A DNA stretch of 64,000 bases from Omphalotus guepiniiformis (GCA_028554645.1 JAQOOI010000063.1:310001-374000); one strand, 5' to 3'; shown: positions 1-11,944, counted from the first letter of the stretch. The notes: generated from the letters alone by a model not told the origin. Program-made: numbers and translations.

Positions 1-190
1 AACGTTGGTGGGGTCCCATCCACAAACCGATCTGACTCGGTGCGAAGGTAGAAATCCTCAGAAGGTGAAGGCGTAAGGTTGATTGTTTGACATTTGTGTA
101 TGATTTGTTGAGCGTTTTGAGGGATGTTGGAGGATGATACGTTGTTTATCCAGGGAAGAGTGAAGATAAGAGAGTAGAATGTGTAAGTGC
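1..190 (-). other. possible 5'-truncated coding fragment at window edge
   Basis: Read on the minus strand, one frame stays open from about 190 to the window edge and ends in a coding-looking stretch (TPSPSEDFYLRTESDRF, then VDGTPPT at base 1-20). No start codon, splice site or family could be fixed, because the rest lies outside the window. It may be the first exon(s) of a gene transcribed leftwards, divergent from the large gene at 482, or a chance open frame. Confidence 0.25.
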
Positions 191-481
191 ATATGGATAA
201 GGAAAGTAAGAGAAGGAAGGCTCGGTGAAGAAAGGGAGTTGGGCGGTTGGGCTTGCTATGGGGACTTTCGAGGTTGTATACGATGGATTTCTCCATCGTA
301 GAACCTTGGTGCAGGTCAAAGGCCAAGCCTCAGCTCAGCAAGATATCGTGTGAGTATTATTCATTATATGTATGTCAGTTTCCAACTTATGAAGCTCCTC
401 CTCGAAATTGTTCGTTACGCGCTTTTACGTGTTTACGACCCCGTATACTCCCCGTATAGTGTCGAAGTATAAAGCTTCAAT

Positions 482-3271
482 ATGTCGACATCTTCTCCCA
501 CCGAAATCAACTGTTCTCCATCCCCACCATCTGAACGATTTGCCTACTACGGCCAACATGTCCTTGCCGGCCAGCAGCTATTCACCGTCATTGGCGGACA
601 CATCGATTCTTTCCCCAACGTTCCTTCACCGGAACACATACCACACTCGCCAACTGATATTGAATGCGTCCAGGAATTGAATTGGATTTCCAACGAACAT
701 CCCTTCATGGCGCTTGTTCCTGTTGCCCCCTTCGTTGGCCCTCTTTTTTCCCGGATGAAAGGTTTTTACTACGACAATATCCCACTTGAATATATCAAAG
801 AAGATAAAGTATGGTGTCTCAAAATCTCACTGTTGATTGAATGGAGTACGCTAGAGCGAAACATGCGCAAGGTGCTTGCAGCGATGCGTCAGTACACTTT
901 GCTGCCATTCCCCCCGTTTCTTGCATTTTGGGCCTACCCAAAGCAATACGGCTATGAAGAACAGTATAGATCTAAACATGCCGCACGCATCATGGCCCTG
1001 AGATCTCGTGCTGCATTCGTACCTCTCATGGCAGCGTTGACGCTCATGATCAGACTCCTCGATGATTGTTGCACCCATCTCCCGAAAAGGGATCTTCTGT
1101 GGCGCAGTGAGATAGTTGAAAAGGCTGAGGTCTCACACCAGTGGTTCACAGAGCTCGAGCTTTCACTACGACCATATTCTGCACGTCGAGTTGGTGGTTT
1201 CATCGACCTTACTCGATGCCACTTCCTTAGCTGGCTGCCTAACATGTGGACGGGATGTCAACATTTCATCCTTCATTGGGGCGATATTGGCCATTTGCGC
1301 ACCTCGTGTGCCGTCACTCCAGCGGGCTCTTCATGTAGTGTGTATGTCTCACCTTTCCTACGGCATAAAGTCCCCGTACCTTCTTTTGACGATATATCAC
1401 ACCTGGAAGCTATCGCCACTTCCCGTCCTGTGGCAATGCATGAAAAACCTTCTCCTCTCCCCAACTTTCGACCCACAAACCCTTCATCTTTCTCACTACA
1501 ACGCCGTCGTAGGCTTCAGGAGGTCACTATCATCAATGTACCGGATGTGCCTTCGTTGCTCAATTCCCGCACAAATCAAAACTTACCTGCGGTTGAGAAG
1601 TATAGCGGCCAGCTTGAAGGTGAAGATTGGCAGTCATTTTTTGCTCGTCGTCAGAAAGCGAATGCTAAGATCGAGCAGGCTGAGACTGTACAGGAACGAC
1701 AAAGACGTACACAACGATTGAGGCACGCCGAAAAGCAACAGGTGCCTTGCAAGAGCGGTGCACGAGTCTTCATTTGGGAGGATGTGAATGGTTTTTTGGT
1801 GCGCCGAGCTGCAGGCCGCAATTATTACGAATCGTACTGGGACGAGTACGGTCCAAGTCAGCGCGCATACGACTCTTTCGCGGATGAGTGGGATCTTTGT
1901 CATGCTTTCGACCCCGCCTGTGATCCTGAGGACTTCAATTCCGAGTGGGACGCAACAGAGGCACCACTGGTGTTCCTTGACCCTGACGATGATGCCGATC
2001 TGGACACTGGCGGTCAATTTTCATCAAGCGCTGACCTTAGCCGCATGCATGGCTCTGAGTCTATCGATGTTCAAGCCATTGACTTGAGCAGCAATACCAT
2101 TAGCGATACGGCCTATTACCGGTTTGGGTGGATCGATCCGATGGCTATCACTTCTGCAGAGCCCACTCTGTCTTGGTTTAAACTTTCCCAAATACTCGGA
2201 AGCTCGAACAGCTATCACGTTGCACAAGCCACGGTGCCCTCTGAATCGGAAAAGAAATCAATAGGCGCGTTTTTTGGCCACTTCCAGACCGCGCATTCTT
2301 TGAAGGACATACCGCCCGACTTGTATGACCTCCGTCAAGAAAACTCCGACATCGTCTCGCAACGATATAACTCGATTCGTATTCGTATTGAATTAATTGA
2401 AGGACGCAAATGCTATTTCTTGACACCACCGGCCATCCAATACTCAGATGCTCCGTTCGAAATCATGATGACTAGCGCTGCCAACATTGCTGAAATTCTG
2501 CGTACCTGCGCCGACCAAGACCTTTCCTCCATGGTCAAAAGCCTCTTGTATCATGGTGTCTCATTTCGTACATGTGTCCGCGCTATCTATCGGTCAATCC
2601 CCCCACCAAGATATCAGTTTTGGGAGGCCGGGCTTGGTTATAGACCTCCTGGCTACAAGGCCACACCGATGGATTACTATGCCTATCAGGACTTACGGGA
2701 TACGTTCTTTCGCTCTCCTCGTGGACGCGCGGCTTTACTTCGAGGTGGTCTGATTTGCAGGCTTGCCTTCAGCGTAGTCGAGGCAGAGGTTGCCTGTCAT
2801 GGCCCCTCGGACTTCGTCTTTGAAGAAGGAATATGTCTTCGAAGTAGCGATGATACTTCAATTGGGTATTGGGATGATGAGTTGACACTGCATGAAATTG
2901 ATCTAATATGTGGAGTTTATAGAGTAGATAGCGGTAAGTGATTTGAACGACATCCATCGTCCGAAGCTCATATCTTCACAGGAGTGCCAGATCAACGTCA
3001 CGGTGGTCGTCAGACTTCGGATATCTCATGGTGGCCTAAGCCTACTGCTTGGGAAAATTCAGGTCTCAACGTTGGGTACTGGAGTCGTGATTGCGAAAAC
3101 TGGTATCTCCACCGTTTGGACGCCATTAAACGAGGGGATGCACAACCAAAATCTCCCAAAGAGTGGCGCCATGTCTTGCGATTTAGTCCTGAACCTAACC
3201 GCATGAACCATCAAAACAACAGACTTGCCGCTGAGTTTCTTGACAAAATCTTGCAGCCTATGTTAATGTAA
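482..3271 (+). CDS. large orphan protein, 913 aa, two exons
   Basis: Exons 482-2933 and 2982-3271. The 48-nt intron is GT-AG, and splicing replaces the stop that would follow residue 819 with a 96-codon tail ending at TAA 3271. I recognise no domain. Visible features are a basic, Arg/Gln-rich stretch around residues 390-420 that may form a coiled coil, an acidic Asp-rich stretch near residue 500, and many aromatic residues. The composition and a single late intron resemble lineage-specific agaricomycete proteins of unknown role. ATG 482 is the first in-frame Met in a long open frame. It could be a domesticated element, but nothing in the sequence shows that. Confidence 0.7.
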
Positions 3272-3492
3272 CTTGCATCACTTCAAAAACTTTGTGCATA
3301 GCCCAATGTGGGTCAACTGAGGGAAAGAGCCTAGGGCGCGGGTTAAGTGGTGTGAAAGCACAACCGTTGTCGAAAACAATCTTGCCACCGGCGTTAGCAT
3401 AAACTTTTTATACCTGCGTAGAAGTTTCTAGTTATCTAACCTCTCAATGAGAGTGCTACGCCCACCTAGGGGGGCGAACTCTGTGGAATCGA

Positions 3493-4057
3493 GTGTGGTC
3501 TTCGATCGTGATGCTCGCGTTCGGTGGAATCTACCTCGTCCTTCATATTCGTACCGAGCACAGGTCAAGCGGGTGCCATTGGAGCCTTTACCACCACACT
3601 TCTGCGACCCGGAGGGCAAAAATACAATGTTCGCAATATGTCCAACAACGACCACAGCTGGATTCCAGACCATGCACCTTCGTCGGGTGTTCTCTCATCT
3701 TACCTTCTTCTCGGCCTCATTAGAATCGGTCATTGTGACCCCCAATTTTCTGAATACATGAGTATTCTCGTGGGCAGAATTCCGATCAACGAGCCTCCGC
3801 CGATGTACTCCCAGTCCACCTGTCGTACATGGACTTTGGCTGTGATCGCTGAATTAGTGCGAGCTGGTCTTATCTTCTGCAACGATGTCAATCTGCTGGA
3901 AGCTGAGGCGGGTCATTACATAAATATGGAGCACTCAGCTTGTTATTTCAACGTTCAGCCTCGCCCTATTTTTGATTCTACTGTCTGTTTATTGCCGTGG
4001 GTGTTCGTTCCTCTACGTACTTTTATGTTTTCTGATGCATTGCAATCAATTTCCTAG
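3493..4057 (+). pseudogene. frameshifted HWAL/CRTW-type small protein gene (DUF6914-like)
   Basis: The frame beginning near 3493 encodes GIYLVLHIRTEHRSSGCHWSL, with the His-Trp pair typical of the N-terminal half of a small basidiomycete family. The next family-like stretch (PGGQKYNVRN, later CRTWTLAVIAELVRAGL) lies in the frame one base later, which is open from 3524 to the stop at 4057. No GT-AG intron can join them, so a 1-nt insertion (or 2-nt deletion) near 3580-3600 is the simplest reading. The intact relative at 13723-14241 carries both motifs (FHWALLL, CRTWLLKVIDML) in one frame. The family name is from memory of the motif pattern, so the assignment is moderate. Confidence 0.5.
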
Positions 4058-4283
4058 ACCGTAAATGCCAAAGGCACACACTAATTCACTGACTTTTCCC
4101 CCTTCAAATTTCTTTGCTTTCTCTAGTTTTCATGTACTGTTCTATGCTTTTTTCTGCATTTAGCCTGTAAGATATGGCAACTTAGTTACATTGTTTGTGT
4201 CCAGACTAGTCGTTAAGTAATTTTCGCGATCGAGTTTGGGTTAATCTTATTGTATGCAAAAATCTCGAGAGATGAGAACCACA

Positions 4284-5201
4284 TTAATAGTAGTTGTGAA
4301 AGGTATCTGATACTAACGGAAATATGGCTCGATGTCCAAGTACCTCTTGTTCATAGACCCTTGAAGCGACTTCTTCCATCATCTGACCCCAAGGTGAACC
4401 GACGACCCCCGTAACGCTGATCTCCCAGTACTCAGGAAGCCAACCTGCTGCCTCCCAGTCAAATATACCAGAAATGTGACCATCCGGTCCAATCATGATG
4501 TTGTCAGGGTTGAGATCACCATGAGTAAAAACAATAGCGTGTTCGGGCATTGCGAAGAACTTTTCTCCCTCCTGCACTCGCTCGAACTCTGAACCAGTTC
4601 TGTGTGCGAAACCCGCGATATTACGAATGAAATCCTGAAACTCTGCCTCGTTATTGCAAGCAGGCATCGGAGCATCAGGAATCATCGGCCCGTAGATACG
4701 ACTACCAGCGACGCCACAAATTCGCCGACCCCAAGGGTTAGCAAAGCTACGCATTCGAGTAAGAATTTTGATTAGGTCTTCCTTGATTATGTTGTAGTCA
4801 ATAGTTTCAGGTTTGAGCAGGTTCATCGGCGTTCCAGGGACACGAGTCATGACTACAGATGACCAGAGCCAGGCTTCGGGTGCAGTATCGAGAGAACCGT
4901 ATGAGATGCACTTTGGAGCGGGGATGCCCATGGCACGGGCAAGTTCCATGCCGAGGCATTCATTCTCGCAAACGCGTTGATGCCGCTTTAGTACAAAACC
5001 AAAGGGGAGAGGATAGATCGCAACGTCATTGGAGTTTTTGTAGTAACGAAAGTACAAGCCTGAGATTGGAAGCAAAATGTATTCGTGAACATAATACCAG
5101 AACCTGCGCGAAAGCTTGGAAGAGAGTCCTCCAGGAGAAGGGAAATGAGCAGGATAAGGTATTGTACCAGTTGCAGGGAAGCGTGGTTGTATGCAGGGCA
5201 T
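4284..5201 (-). CDS. APH-like phosphotransferase, copy 1
   Basis: This single-exon 305-aa protein has the aminoglycoside-phosphotransferase/choline-kinase fold signature. A candidate ATP-binding Lys sits in PFGFVLKRHQRVCENE (about residues 68-83), the catalytic loop is HGDLNPDNIMI (about 227-237) and the metal-binding Asp is in GIFDWEAAGW. In agaricomycetes such proteins form large families with unknown small-molecule or protein substrates, and true antibiotic resistance is not implied. The start at 5201 is shared in position with the neighbouring copy. It is a tandem duplicate of the gene at 5496-6410 (same orientation, 294 bp apart), and the two proteins are nearly colinear throughout. All catalytic residues are present, so it is probably active. 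Confidence 0.85.
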   Translation of the reverse strand: MPCIQPRFPATGTIPYPAHFPSPGGLSSKLSRRFWYYVHEYILLPISGLYFRYYKNSNDVAIYPLPFGFVLKRHQRVCENECLGMELARAMGIPAPKCISYGSLDTAPEAWLWSSVVMTRVPGTPMNLLKPETIDYNIIKEDLIKILTRMRSFANPWGRRICGVAGSRIYGPMIPDAPMPACNNEAEFQDFIRNIAGFAHRTGSEFERVQEGEKFFAMPEHAIVFTHGDLNPDNIMIGPDGHISGIFDWEAAGWLPEYWEISVTGVVGSPWGQMMEEVASRVYEQEVLGHRAIFPLVSDTFHNYY

Positions 5202-5495
5202 TATGGCTCAGGTTCAACGAGGCTTTGGTGAAACTCCAAGCTTGAATTACTTTAAAGGCTCCACGTGACATCTATTCGCACGTTGCACGTGACAGAAACC
5301 GTCGCGCGACGCGAAGCAGGCAAAGACTCTTAAACGGAAAATTCGTCGGAAATAGTCTGCAGAAGGGAGGCAATGATGGTCATGAGTGCGTTACGATAAT
5401 ACCAATTGTGAGCCCCAATATTGTGTTTATCGTCGTCGGATTGGTATCACTCTATTAGTATTTCTGAATTTCTGACCAATAGATGAGAAACATCA

Positions 5496-6410
5496 CTAAT
5501 AGCGATGAAGAGTATCTGATATCAACGGAAATATGGCTCTATGTCCTAACACCTCTTGTTCATAGACCCCTGAGGCAACTTCCTCCATCACTTGACCCCA
5601 CTGTTGCCCGACGACTCCCGTAACACTGATTTCCCAATACTCAGGGAGCCAACCTGCAGCCTCCCAGTCATATATACCAGAAATATGACCATCTGGGCCA
5701 ATCATGATGTTGTGAGTGTTGAGATCACCATGAGTGAAAACAATAGCATGTTCGGGCATTGCGAAGAACTTTTCTCCCTTCTGCACTAGCTCGACCTCTG
5801 AACCAGTTCTGTACACGAAACCTGTCACCTTGCGAATGAAATCCTGAAACTCTGCCTCGTTATTGCAAGCAGGCATCGGAGAATCAGGAATCAACGGTCC
5901 ATAGATACGACCACCAGTGACGCCACAAACTCGCCTCCCCCAAGGAGAAGCGAAGCTACGCATTCGGGTAAGGATTTTGACCAGGTCTTCCTTGATTATA
6001 TTGTAGTCAATAGTTTCTCTTTTGAGCCAGTGCATCGGCGTTCCAGGGAGACGAGTCATGACTATGGAAGCCCAGATCCAGTCCTGGCGGTTCTCAGAAT
6101 CGAGGGAACCATATGAGATGCATTTTGGAGCGGGAATGCCCATGGCACGGGCCAGTTCCATGCCGAGGCATTCATTCTCGCAAACGCGCTGGTGACGCTT
6201 TAGTATGAAACCAAAGGGCAGAGGATAGATCGCGGGTTCAGTGTACACCCTAAATAAACGGCAGTACACGACTGAGAGCGGAATCAAAAGGTATTCGTGC
6301 ACATAGTACCGAAACCTGCGCGAAAGCTTGGAAGAAAGTAATCCAGGACAAGGAAAATGAGCTGGATAAGGTATTGTATCAGTTGCAGGGAAGCGTGGTT
6401 GTATGGACAT
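5496..6410 (-). CDS. APH-like phosphotransferase, copy 2
   Basis: This single-exon 304-aa protein is the tandem paralogue of the gene at 4284-5201. It keeps the same Lys motif (PFGFILKRHQRVCENE), catalytic HGDLNTHNIMI and GIYDWEAAGW metal site. The Pro-Asp of copy 1 (DLNPDN) is Thr-His here (DLNTHN), a change next to the catalytic Asn. Differences cluster in the N-terminal 65 residues and in the variable middle part, while start and stop contexts are conserved. The duplication probably included the promoter. Function is inferred only at the level of an ATP-dependent phosphotransferase of unknown substrate. Confidence 0.85.
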   Translation of the reverse strand: MSIQPRFPATDTIPYPAHFPCPGLLSSKLSRRFRYYVHEYLLIPLSVVYCRLFRVYTEPAIYPLPFGFILKRHQRVCENECLGMELARAMGIPAPKCISYGSLDSENRQDWIWASIVMTRLPGTPMHWLKRETIDYNIIKEDLVKILTRMRSFASPWGRRVCGVTGGRIYGPLIPDSPMPACNNEAEFQDFIRKVTGFVYRTGSEVELVQKGEKFFAMPEHAIVFTHGDLNTHNIMIGPDGHISGIYDWEAAGWLPEYWEISVTGVVGQQWGQVMEEVASGVYEQEVLGHRAIFPLISDTLHRY

Positions 6411-6561
6411 AGTTGTTTTGAAGTTGAATGCACTGAGCGCCTAAATTACTGTTTGGTCACACGCCCATTTGCTTTACATAGTATTGGCAAGGACAGTCGA
6501 TACTGATTATTCCAAAAGATTGGGATTTTCTTTCTTTCAAGACAACGAAATCACTCCGACG

Positions 6562-7726
6562 TTATATGCTAAATCTCCGCAGATAGTCATAGTCGTCCAT
6601 TGCAGAGTTCACAAAAGCCTCCAGCTTTCTCGCGACCTCTTCATTCCATTCTGCAGCCCATTTTCTAGCTTCAAAGGCTACGTCGATGGGTTTCACAGCT
6701 CCCTGCTCAGTAGCTTTAGTACTTCAAAGATTTTGTCATAGCGAGGAAACAAACATACTGTATCTCTGATGACACCGGTAGATCCCCGAACTGTGCCCAA
6801 AAGTGCATTCCACACCTGGTCTTGATTGGTATTCTCTGCATCCCATGAGAATCGGATGGGGGACGGATCCAACCCCAGACGTTCGCATAGCTTCTTCATT
6901 TGTCCCTCCGGGTCAGTCACAAGATTATCTCCGTCTATCACAATGGGCCATCCCGTTCTTCCTGCATCTTCTTTAGTGCATGGTTTGGCTCCTTCACCTT
7001 TTGAGCTATAGAACGCATCATAGCAATCGAACACCAGACGGACCCACTTGAAACTGGCATTTACCGGAAAGGCAGAATCAAATACACTCCCCTCGAAGGA
7101 GGCGCACACTCGTAAGTACGACGGGAACGCGCGAGCTGGATGACGAATGATGATAATGGGTGAGAGAGAGGCGAAGAAGCGGTCAGGAAGAATAGTAGGA
7201 TTGGGGATAGGCATATGAGGGCTAGCCGACTCGAAAGAATCGAAATGGGGGATAGCGACATCGAGCTTTTTATCCACGACCACTGGTTTGTGTCTATTCT
7301 CGTATGTCAATGAAAGATGTTTATGAAGGCTTTCACAGTCCATCATATGGTATACGTGTTCCTTCACCATAGGTATCTTACCCTACGAAGAAGGTCAACT
7401 TGCGAGTTCAACAGTGATATACTAATAGGTGACCTGACCATTTTCTCTGCTTGAAGCATCAATAGCTGAAGCTCGTCAAGTCCCCCCTGGAATGTCTTCG
7501 AAATGCACTCCTCTTCCTTGTTTGTGCATAAGATTCTCTTCCTAGATTCCTGGCGTTCAGGGCCATAAACAAACGCGTCTACAAAGGGGTATTGCTTGGC
7601 ATAGATTTGAGGGTGGCTCTGCAAGATACGGAAGAAGAGATTCGTTCTGGTACGAGGATGGGCAAAGACAAAAAGACGTTTCGCAGGTGAGCTGGTATCC
7701 ATTTCAAAGAATGAGGAGGGGTGCAT
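6562..7726 (-). CDS. sulfotransferase-like P-loop protein, 350 aa
   Basis: Three exons: 7439-7726, 6759-7382 and 6562-6702, with introns of 56 nt each. The first donor is the weak GTCAGG. Exon 1 carries the phosphosulfate-binding-type loop RLFVFAHPRTRTNLFFRIL. Exon 2 opens with GKIPMVKEHVYHM and holds the second nucleotide-binding signature IIIIRHPARAFPSYLR. The third exon gives a C-terminus rich in Trp/Glu ending in RRFSI. This pattern is that of fungal sulfotransferase-family proteins, which transfer sulfate from PAPS, though many fungal members lack an assigned substrate. An alternative Met lies 8 codons downstream of the chosen start (MDTSS). The C-terminal exon is inferred from frame and splice sites. 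Confidence 0.75.
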
Positions 7727-8500
7727 TGATGAAAGCTTTAAATAGGTCTACTTTGAGTATTCTCGGAGACCTTGAATGAATAGCGCTTTAGATCCCGAGA
7801 ACAATATGACTGCGCATACTGTATACAGCGGATGTTCCATAGAGTGGGCGGTGTGAACGAACTTGTTATTGAAGTTTCCTATGTACGCTCTATTCAGAAA
7901 AATACCATGGTGCTGGTGCTTTCGAAGAATTCGGAGACTGAAGTGCTTGAATAAACGCTTGAGGCCTAGCTTGACTCGGCCTTGAGTATCCAGCTCCAAT
8001 ACGACCACCAAAGCCTCGACTTTGTATAATAGAGTATTTTAGCAACACCTGGCAAATCATCCGAGTGCGCCCCATTCGCGCTTAGTTGACCGCAAGTCGC
8101 GCTCCATGAACTTCTTAGCCCCCTAGCCTCCCCTTGCTCCGGAAAGTACCAAACACAGTGAATATTCCCGCAACATGTAGTTGCTCCACCACAGAGTTCT
8201 GCCTAGCTCGAGTCCGACCTTCGCTTTGTTCTTCCAGGTGGTAAAAATTGCCAGGCGTTGTTAGAAATCCTTTGATACTCTAAGAAAAATCGACTGAGAT
8301 TTCCAATGTCCTCGAGCTAGGGATATGATGATGGAGGGACCAGGAAGGGAACTTGCCTGGACTGCATTGGCGCGGGCCGCAATCACAATAGGCGCTCAGA
8401 GCCTTTGCTTTCGCCGCAACCACTAGGCCAACTCCCAGGCTTTCCTCATTATTGCAATACTCAAGCAACTTATCACTCTAGCACGTACACCTGGTGAACC
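7727..8500. other. intergenic, divergent promoter region
   Basis: There are 774 bases between the divergent starts of the sulfotransferase-like gene and SPT3. I see only short open frames without family signal. The proximal part (from about 8385) recurs in degraded form upstream of the SPT3 pseudogene near 16935, so the duplication carried promoter sequence. Confidence 0.5.
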
Positions 8501-9826
8501 ATGGCAGCTGCTAAGAAAGGCACCGGCGAGATTCTTGGAACCACCACCAAAGACTATAAATATACCCAGGAAATATCTCAAATGGTGCGTAAGATGTGGT
8601 GGTTTCAATTTATTTAGCATCTAAACCCGTTATCAGATGTTTGTCTTCGGTGAAGTACAAGACCCAAATTCAGAAACTGTTAATCTTGTAGAAGATATCG
8701 TACGGAGTCAGCTCGTTGAGTTGGTGCGTTACATCAAGGTTCCCGATTGATTAAAGATGCTCAGCTGGTGTACTGTAGATTGTACAAGCTAGGGCACTTG
8801 CTGTACGACGTGGTGCACGTCATATCTCCGCTGAAGACCTCATTTTCCTCATTCGACACGACAGAGGAAAAGTCAACAGGTTGAGAACGTACCTCTCATG
8901 GAAAGACGTTCGTAAGCACGCGAAAGACTCTGGTGGAGATGGCGGTGGAGGCGTTGAAGAAGCATTGGAAGAAACTGCAGACGGTGTGTGCAGCTCCTTT
9001 ATATGGTCTTGATGGCTTCCTCACTTGTAGTCACCAGACAAACTTGCGTCCAAGGCGCAGAAGATTACGATCAAATTACCTTGGGAAATAACAACGATAT
9101 ATTCAGAAGTGCTCAAACAGAGTGGACATCAATCTGACGACGAGGAAGACGAAGATGACATTGAAGCGCACGAGGCGTCTATACAGCGCTTGAAGGTATC
9201 TTATATCGCACTAATGACCACCACTGTCTTCCTCATACCCTGTCTGTAGGAAGCAGATGATGCCACACGCCAAATGACAAGGGAAGAGTATCAACACTAC
9301 GCCGATTGTCGACAGGCTACCTTCACCTACCGTAAAGGTATGGCTTATCCTCTATCGCCGTTGCAATACATGCTCACACCCTTCAACAGCAAAACGCTTC
9401 CGTGAATTTCTCAATCTTCCTTCTCATCTCGATCTGCGGGCGAACGACGACACAGTCGACATCGTCGGTTTCCTAGCTTTCGAAATGGTCCGATCACTCA
9501 CACTTGCGGGCCTCAGCGTGAAAGAATCCCTTGAGGAATCCTATTTACGAGAGGATTATGCATCGCCCGTTCTGGGCAAAAGGAAAGCAAATGGGTTGGG
9601 TGGTTCTGTTGAGAAACGTCGACGAGAGGATTCGCCTGACCGGGATGATTATACGTTACCTGTCAACTCACTATTCTTACCGCCACCGGAAGCTAGAACT
9701 GCGTTGCGCCCCGAACATATTCAAGATGCTTTTTCAAGGATGCAGGGAGATTGGTCTCATCGTCGTTCAGCAGGCATGCACAACTGGAGAGGAGGCCTCG
9801 TTCGGACGAGAGTTTCTCTCATTTGA
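8501..9826 (+). CDS. SPT3: SAGA complex subunit Spt3
   Basis: Six exons: 8501-8584, 8637-8723, 8779-8985, 9031-9195, 9250-9337 and 9390-9826, giving 355 aa, near the family's usual length. The N-terminal histone-fold half reads [19 protein letters not shown], then [12 protein letters not shown] and [15 protein letters not shown], the hallmark of Spt3/TAF13-type pairs. The second fold lies near residues 200-270 ([27 protein letters not shown]). Spt3 delivers TBP to promoters within SAGA. An acidic run links the folds. In intron 3 the canonical junction adds Gly-Ser-Pro; a cut between two CAGAC copies would also keep frame. A decayed genomic copy lies at about 16935-18220. Confidence 0.93.
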
Positions 9827-9977
9827 TTTCCCCTGAGTGTTTTTTACTTATTACATTACTATTCGGTGGATCGCTTTCTGACTGCCTTTAATATGCCTGT
9901 ATTCTTTGTATTATTGTACATGTAAAATGCAAATGTAACCCTAAATATAACAAACTCTTTGGTGAAATCTACTACTC

Positions 9978-11603
9978 TCAGAACATTAATGCGGCAGCGG
10001 CATCTACATTGCCCCCAGCAGCACTCAACATACTGATAGCTAACTCCCTCGAGGCACCCAAATCCATCAACACCTTGATAGCCTGTTCTGGGATTGATAG
10101 CGGAGCACCAGCACCACGTCGAGCAGCAGGTGTCCCCCCGAGTCTAGCACCACCGCCCGGGAACGAAGGGCCAGTAGGTCTTGTTGACGACGAGGTCGAG
10201 GCCAATGGGGACGAAGGACCAGGGAGGTCACTAGCGTCCTCCAGTTCTGTATAACTGTTACGAGCCTTTGCGGGTAACTCATGCTCAGACAAGAAGCGGA
10301 CTTCACGTCCTTGTATACGAAGTACATTCTTCCCGAGGTCGATGCAAGCTTGGTATGATTTCAACATGTCGAGTCCGAGTAAGAGGTCTACGTCCCGGCC
10401 CTATATTATGTTGAGTATCCCACTACACACTCATATGAACAGAAAACACTGACCTCCATAACCATTATTGAACATGGGAGATGTAGATCAGCAAGTTTGA
10501 GTTGAGTACTATGTACTCTGCCTAGAATTTTCGCTGTTCCGACACCCCGGGCGATTCCAGAGAATCTTGTATCTAGTAATCGCATTATCCTGTAATATGT
10601 TAATCATCATGCAACGAAAACGGAAGTTCATGAAGCCTACCCGCAGCTCTCCGCACACTCGGGGCTCACTGAGAACTCATCAGCTTAAAAGCTTCGCAAA
10701 TAACTACAAGGAACTTACTGATAGTTTGTTGAGCGCCGCTATCGACGAAAGCCTTCACAGGTGTCCCATTAACTTCCACGTCAACGCTACGCAAAGATCA
10801 GAATTTCAAGTTTCCCCATTATTCAAAAAGGGGCGACATACTAAAGCATAGTGACCTTTCCAAAGCTTTCAGGCGAATACTCTAACGCATGCGCCATGTT
10901 ATCCAGAACAGCCTGATGTCTAATCGCTTCCTCAATTTTCCGCTGCGCCTCGACATCAAATGGATCCGCATTCAAACGCTCTATTTCCCGTTGCCGTGCC
11001 AGGTCTGCATCGTGCTGTACCGTCTGCGTCTGCCGCAAGAGTTCAGCGAACCGTGCAGGATTTGACCGTGCTGCAGCTGCGAAGTCGGGTTGAGTCTAGG
11101 AAAAGAGTGTACGTTAAGTCACGATGTTCCGGGGAGAAGGGCAGAATTTTATGAACTGACTTCTTCTAGTTGGCGCATGAGGGTAGGATCACCAAGTAGT
11201 TGTAGCCGCATCATTTCGGAGTCATGTTCAATCGCCCTATGGAGAATGTTAGCCCTTCATGAGTCAGCCCATAGAAATTGCAGTACATGCCTTCCCGCAG
11301 GATTGACAACCTTCCGCCTCAAGGACATCATCGCAGAATTTGCTACTCCCAGCGCTCGCATGGTGGATTTTGAGTTTGCCAAATCCCTCCCTTCATAAGA
11401 GATGCTCTGTTCAGAGACAGGTATACCTGACTAAGGGGGGTATTGCAAGGGAAAGTATCAGAACTTCTGTGTACGGCGGGATTTCCGATCAGCGCAAAAC
11501 ACACCTCTGCTTCCAATAAAATCATGACATTTTCTAGTTCCATGTCGGAGTCGATTTCGAGGTGAAACATTGATCCCAAGTCAGTTACGAATGTGAGCTC
11601 CAT
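9978..11603 (-). CDS. DDI1: Ddi1 ubiquitin-shuttle aspartic protease
   Basis: Eight exons (11505-11603, 11291-11430, 11161-11236, 10842-11095, 10719-10786, 10641-10668, 10454-10589, 9978-10400) encode 407 aa. In order: ubiquitin-like N-terminus ([10 protein letters not shown]..., residues 1-75), helical linker, retropepsin domain with catalytic DSGAQQTIM (codons split between exons 5 and 6) and the flap/dimer part [15 protein letters not shown], then a C-terminal UBA ([20 protein letters not shown]). Ddi1 binds ubiquitinated clients and the proteasome and cleaves them. Intron 2 uses a GC donor (AAG|GCATGT, AG acceptor), the only choice that keeps frame. Exon 6 is only 28 nt. It converges on SPT3 with 151 bp between stops. 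Confidence 0.93.
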
Positions 11604-11944
11604 TGTTCAAGTAGTATTGAGAAATGTTCGAGGGTGAATTATGTGGTTAGGGAAAGAGTTTATGTAGCGCGCGAGAAATGGCTCGAATTGGGAAGTACCA
11701 CGCACAAGGCTCCGTTAAAACCGCGCACTTGCCGGGATGAAGGTCAAAGAGGCAATTATGAGAAGTTACAAAAACAGGAATAAAAATTGCATTATACAGC
11801 ATTCCATGGGTTATGTAGGGTGGAGAAAGTACTCGAAGGATCTATGTCATGAATAAGGTGATTACAATTACATTGACGCGTCAGCGTTTACTGCGTTTAC
11901 TACGGTCTACGCGTGTGCCTATATGCGCGTAAATACCATTATTT
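11604..11944. other. intergenic, DDI1 upstream / ATG29 downstream
   Basis: 341 bases between the DDI1 start and the ATG29 stop, both on the minus strand. It must hold the DDI1 promoter and the ATG29 terminator. I see no further gene. Confidence 0.5.

Noticed and set aside
4284..6410. Antibiotic-resistance interpretation of the APH-like genes
   Set aside because: Fungal APH-fold families are broad and endogenous; no drug specificity can be read from the sequence.
7748..8075. Overlapping minus-strand frames between the sulfotransferase-like gene and SPT3
   Set aside because: No family signal, no splice structure, composition like noncoding DNA.
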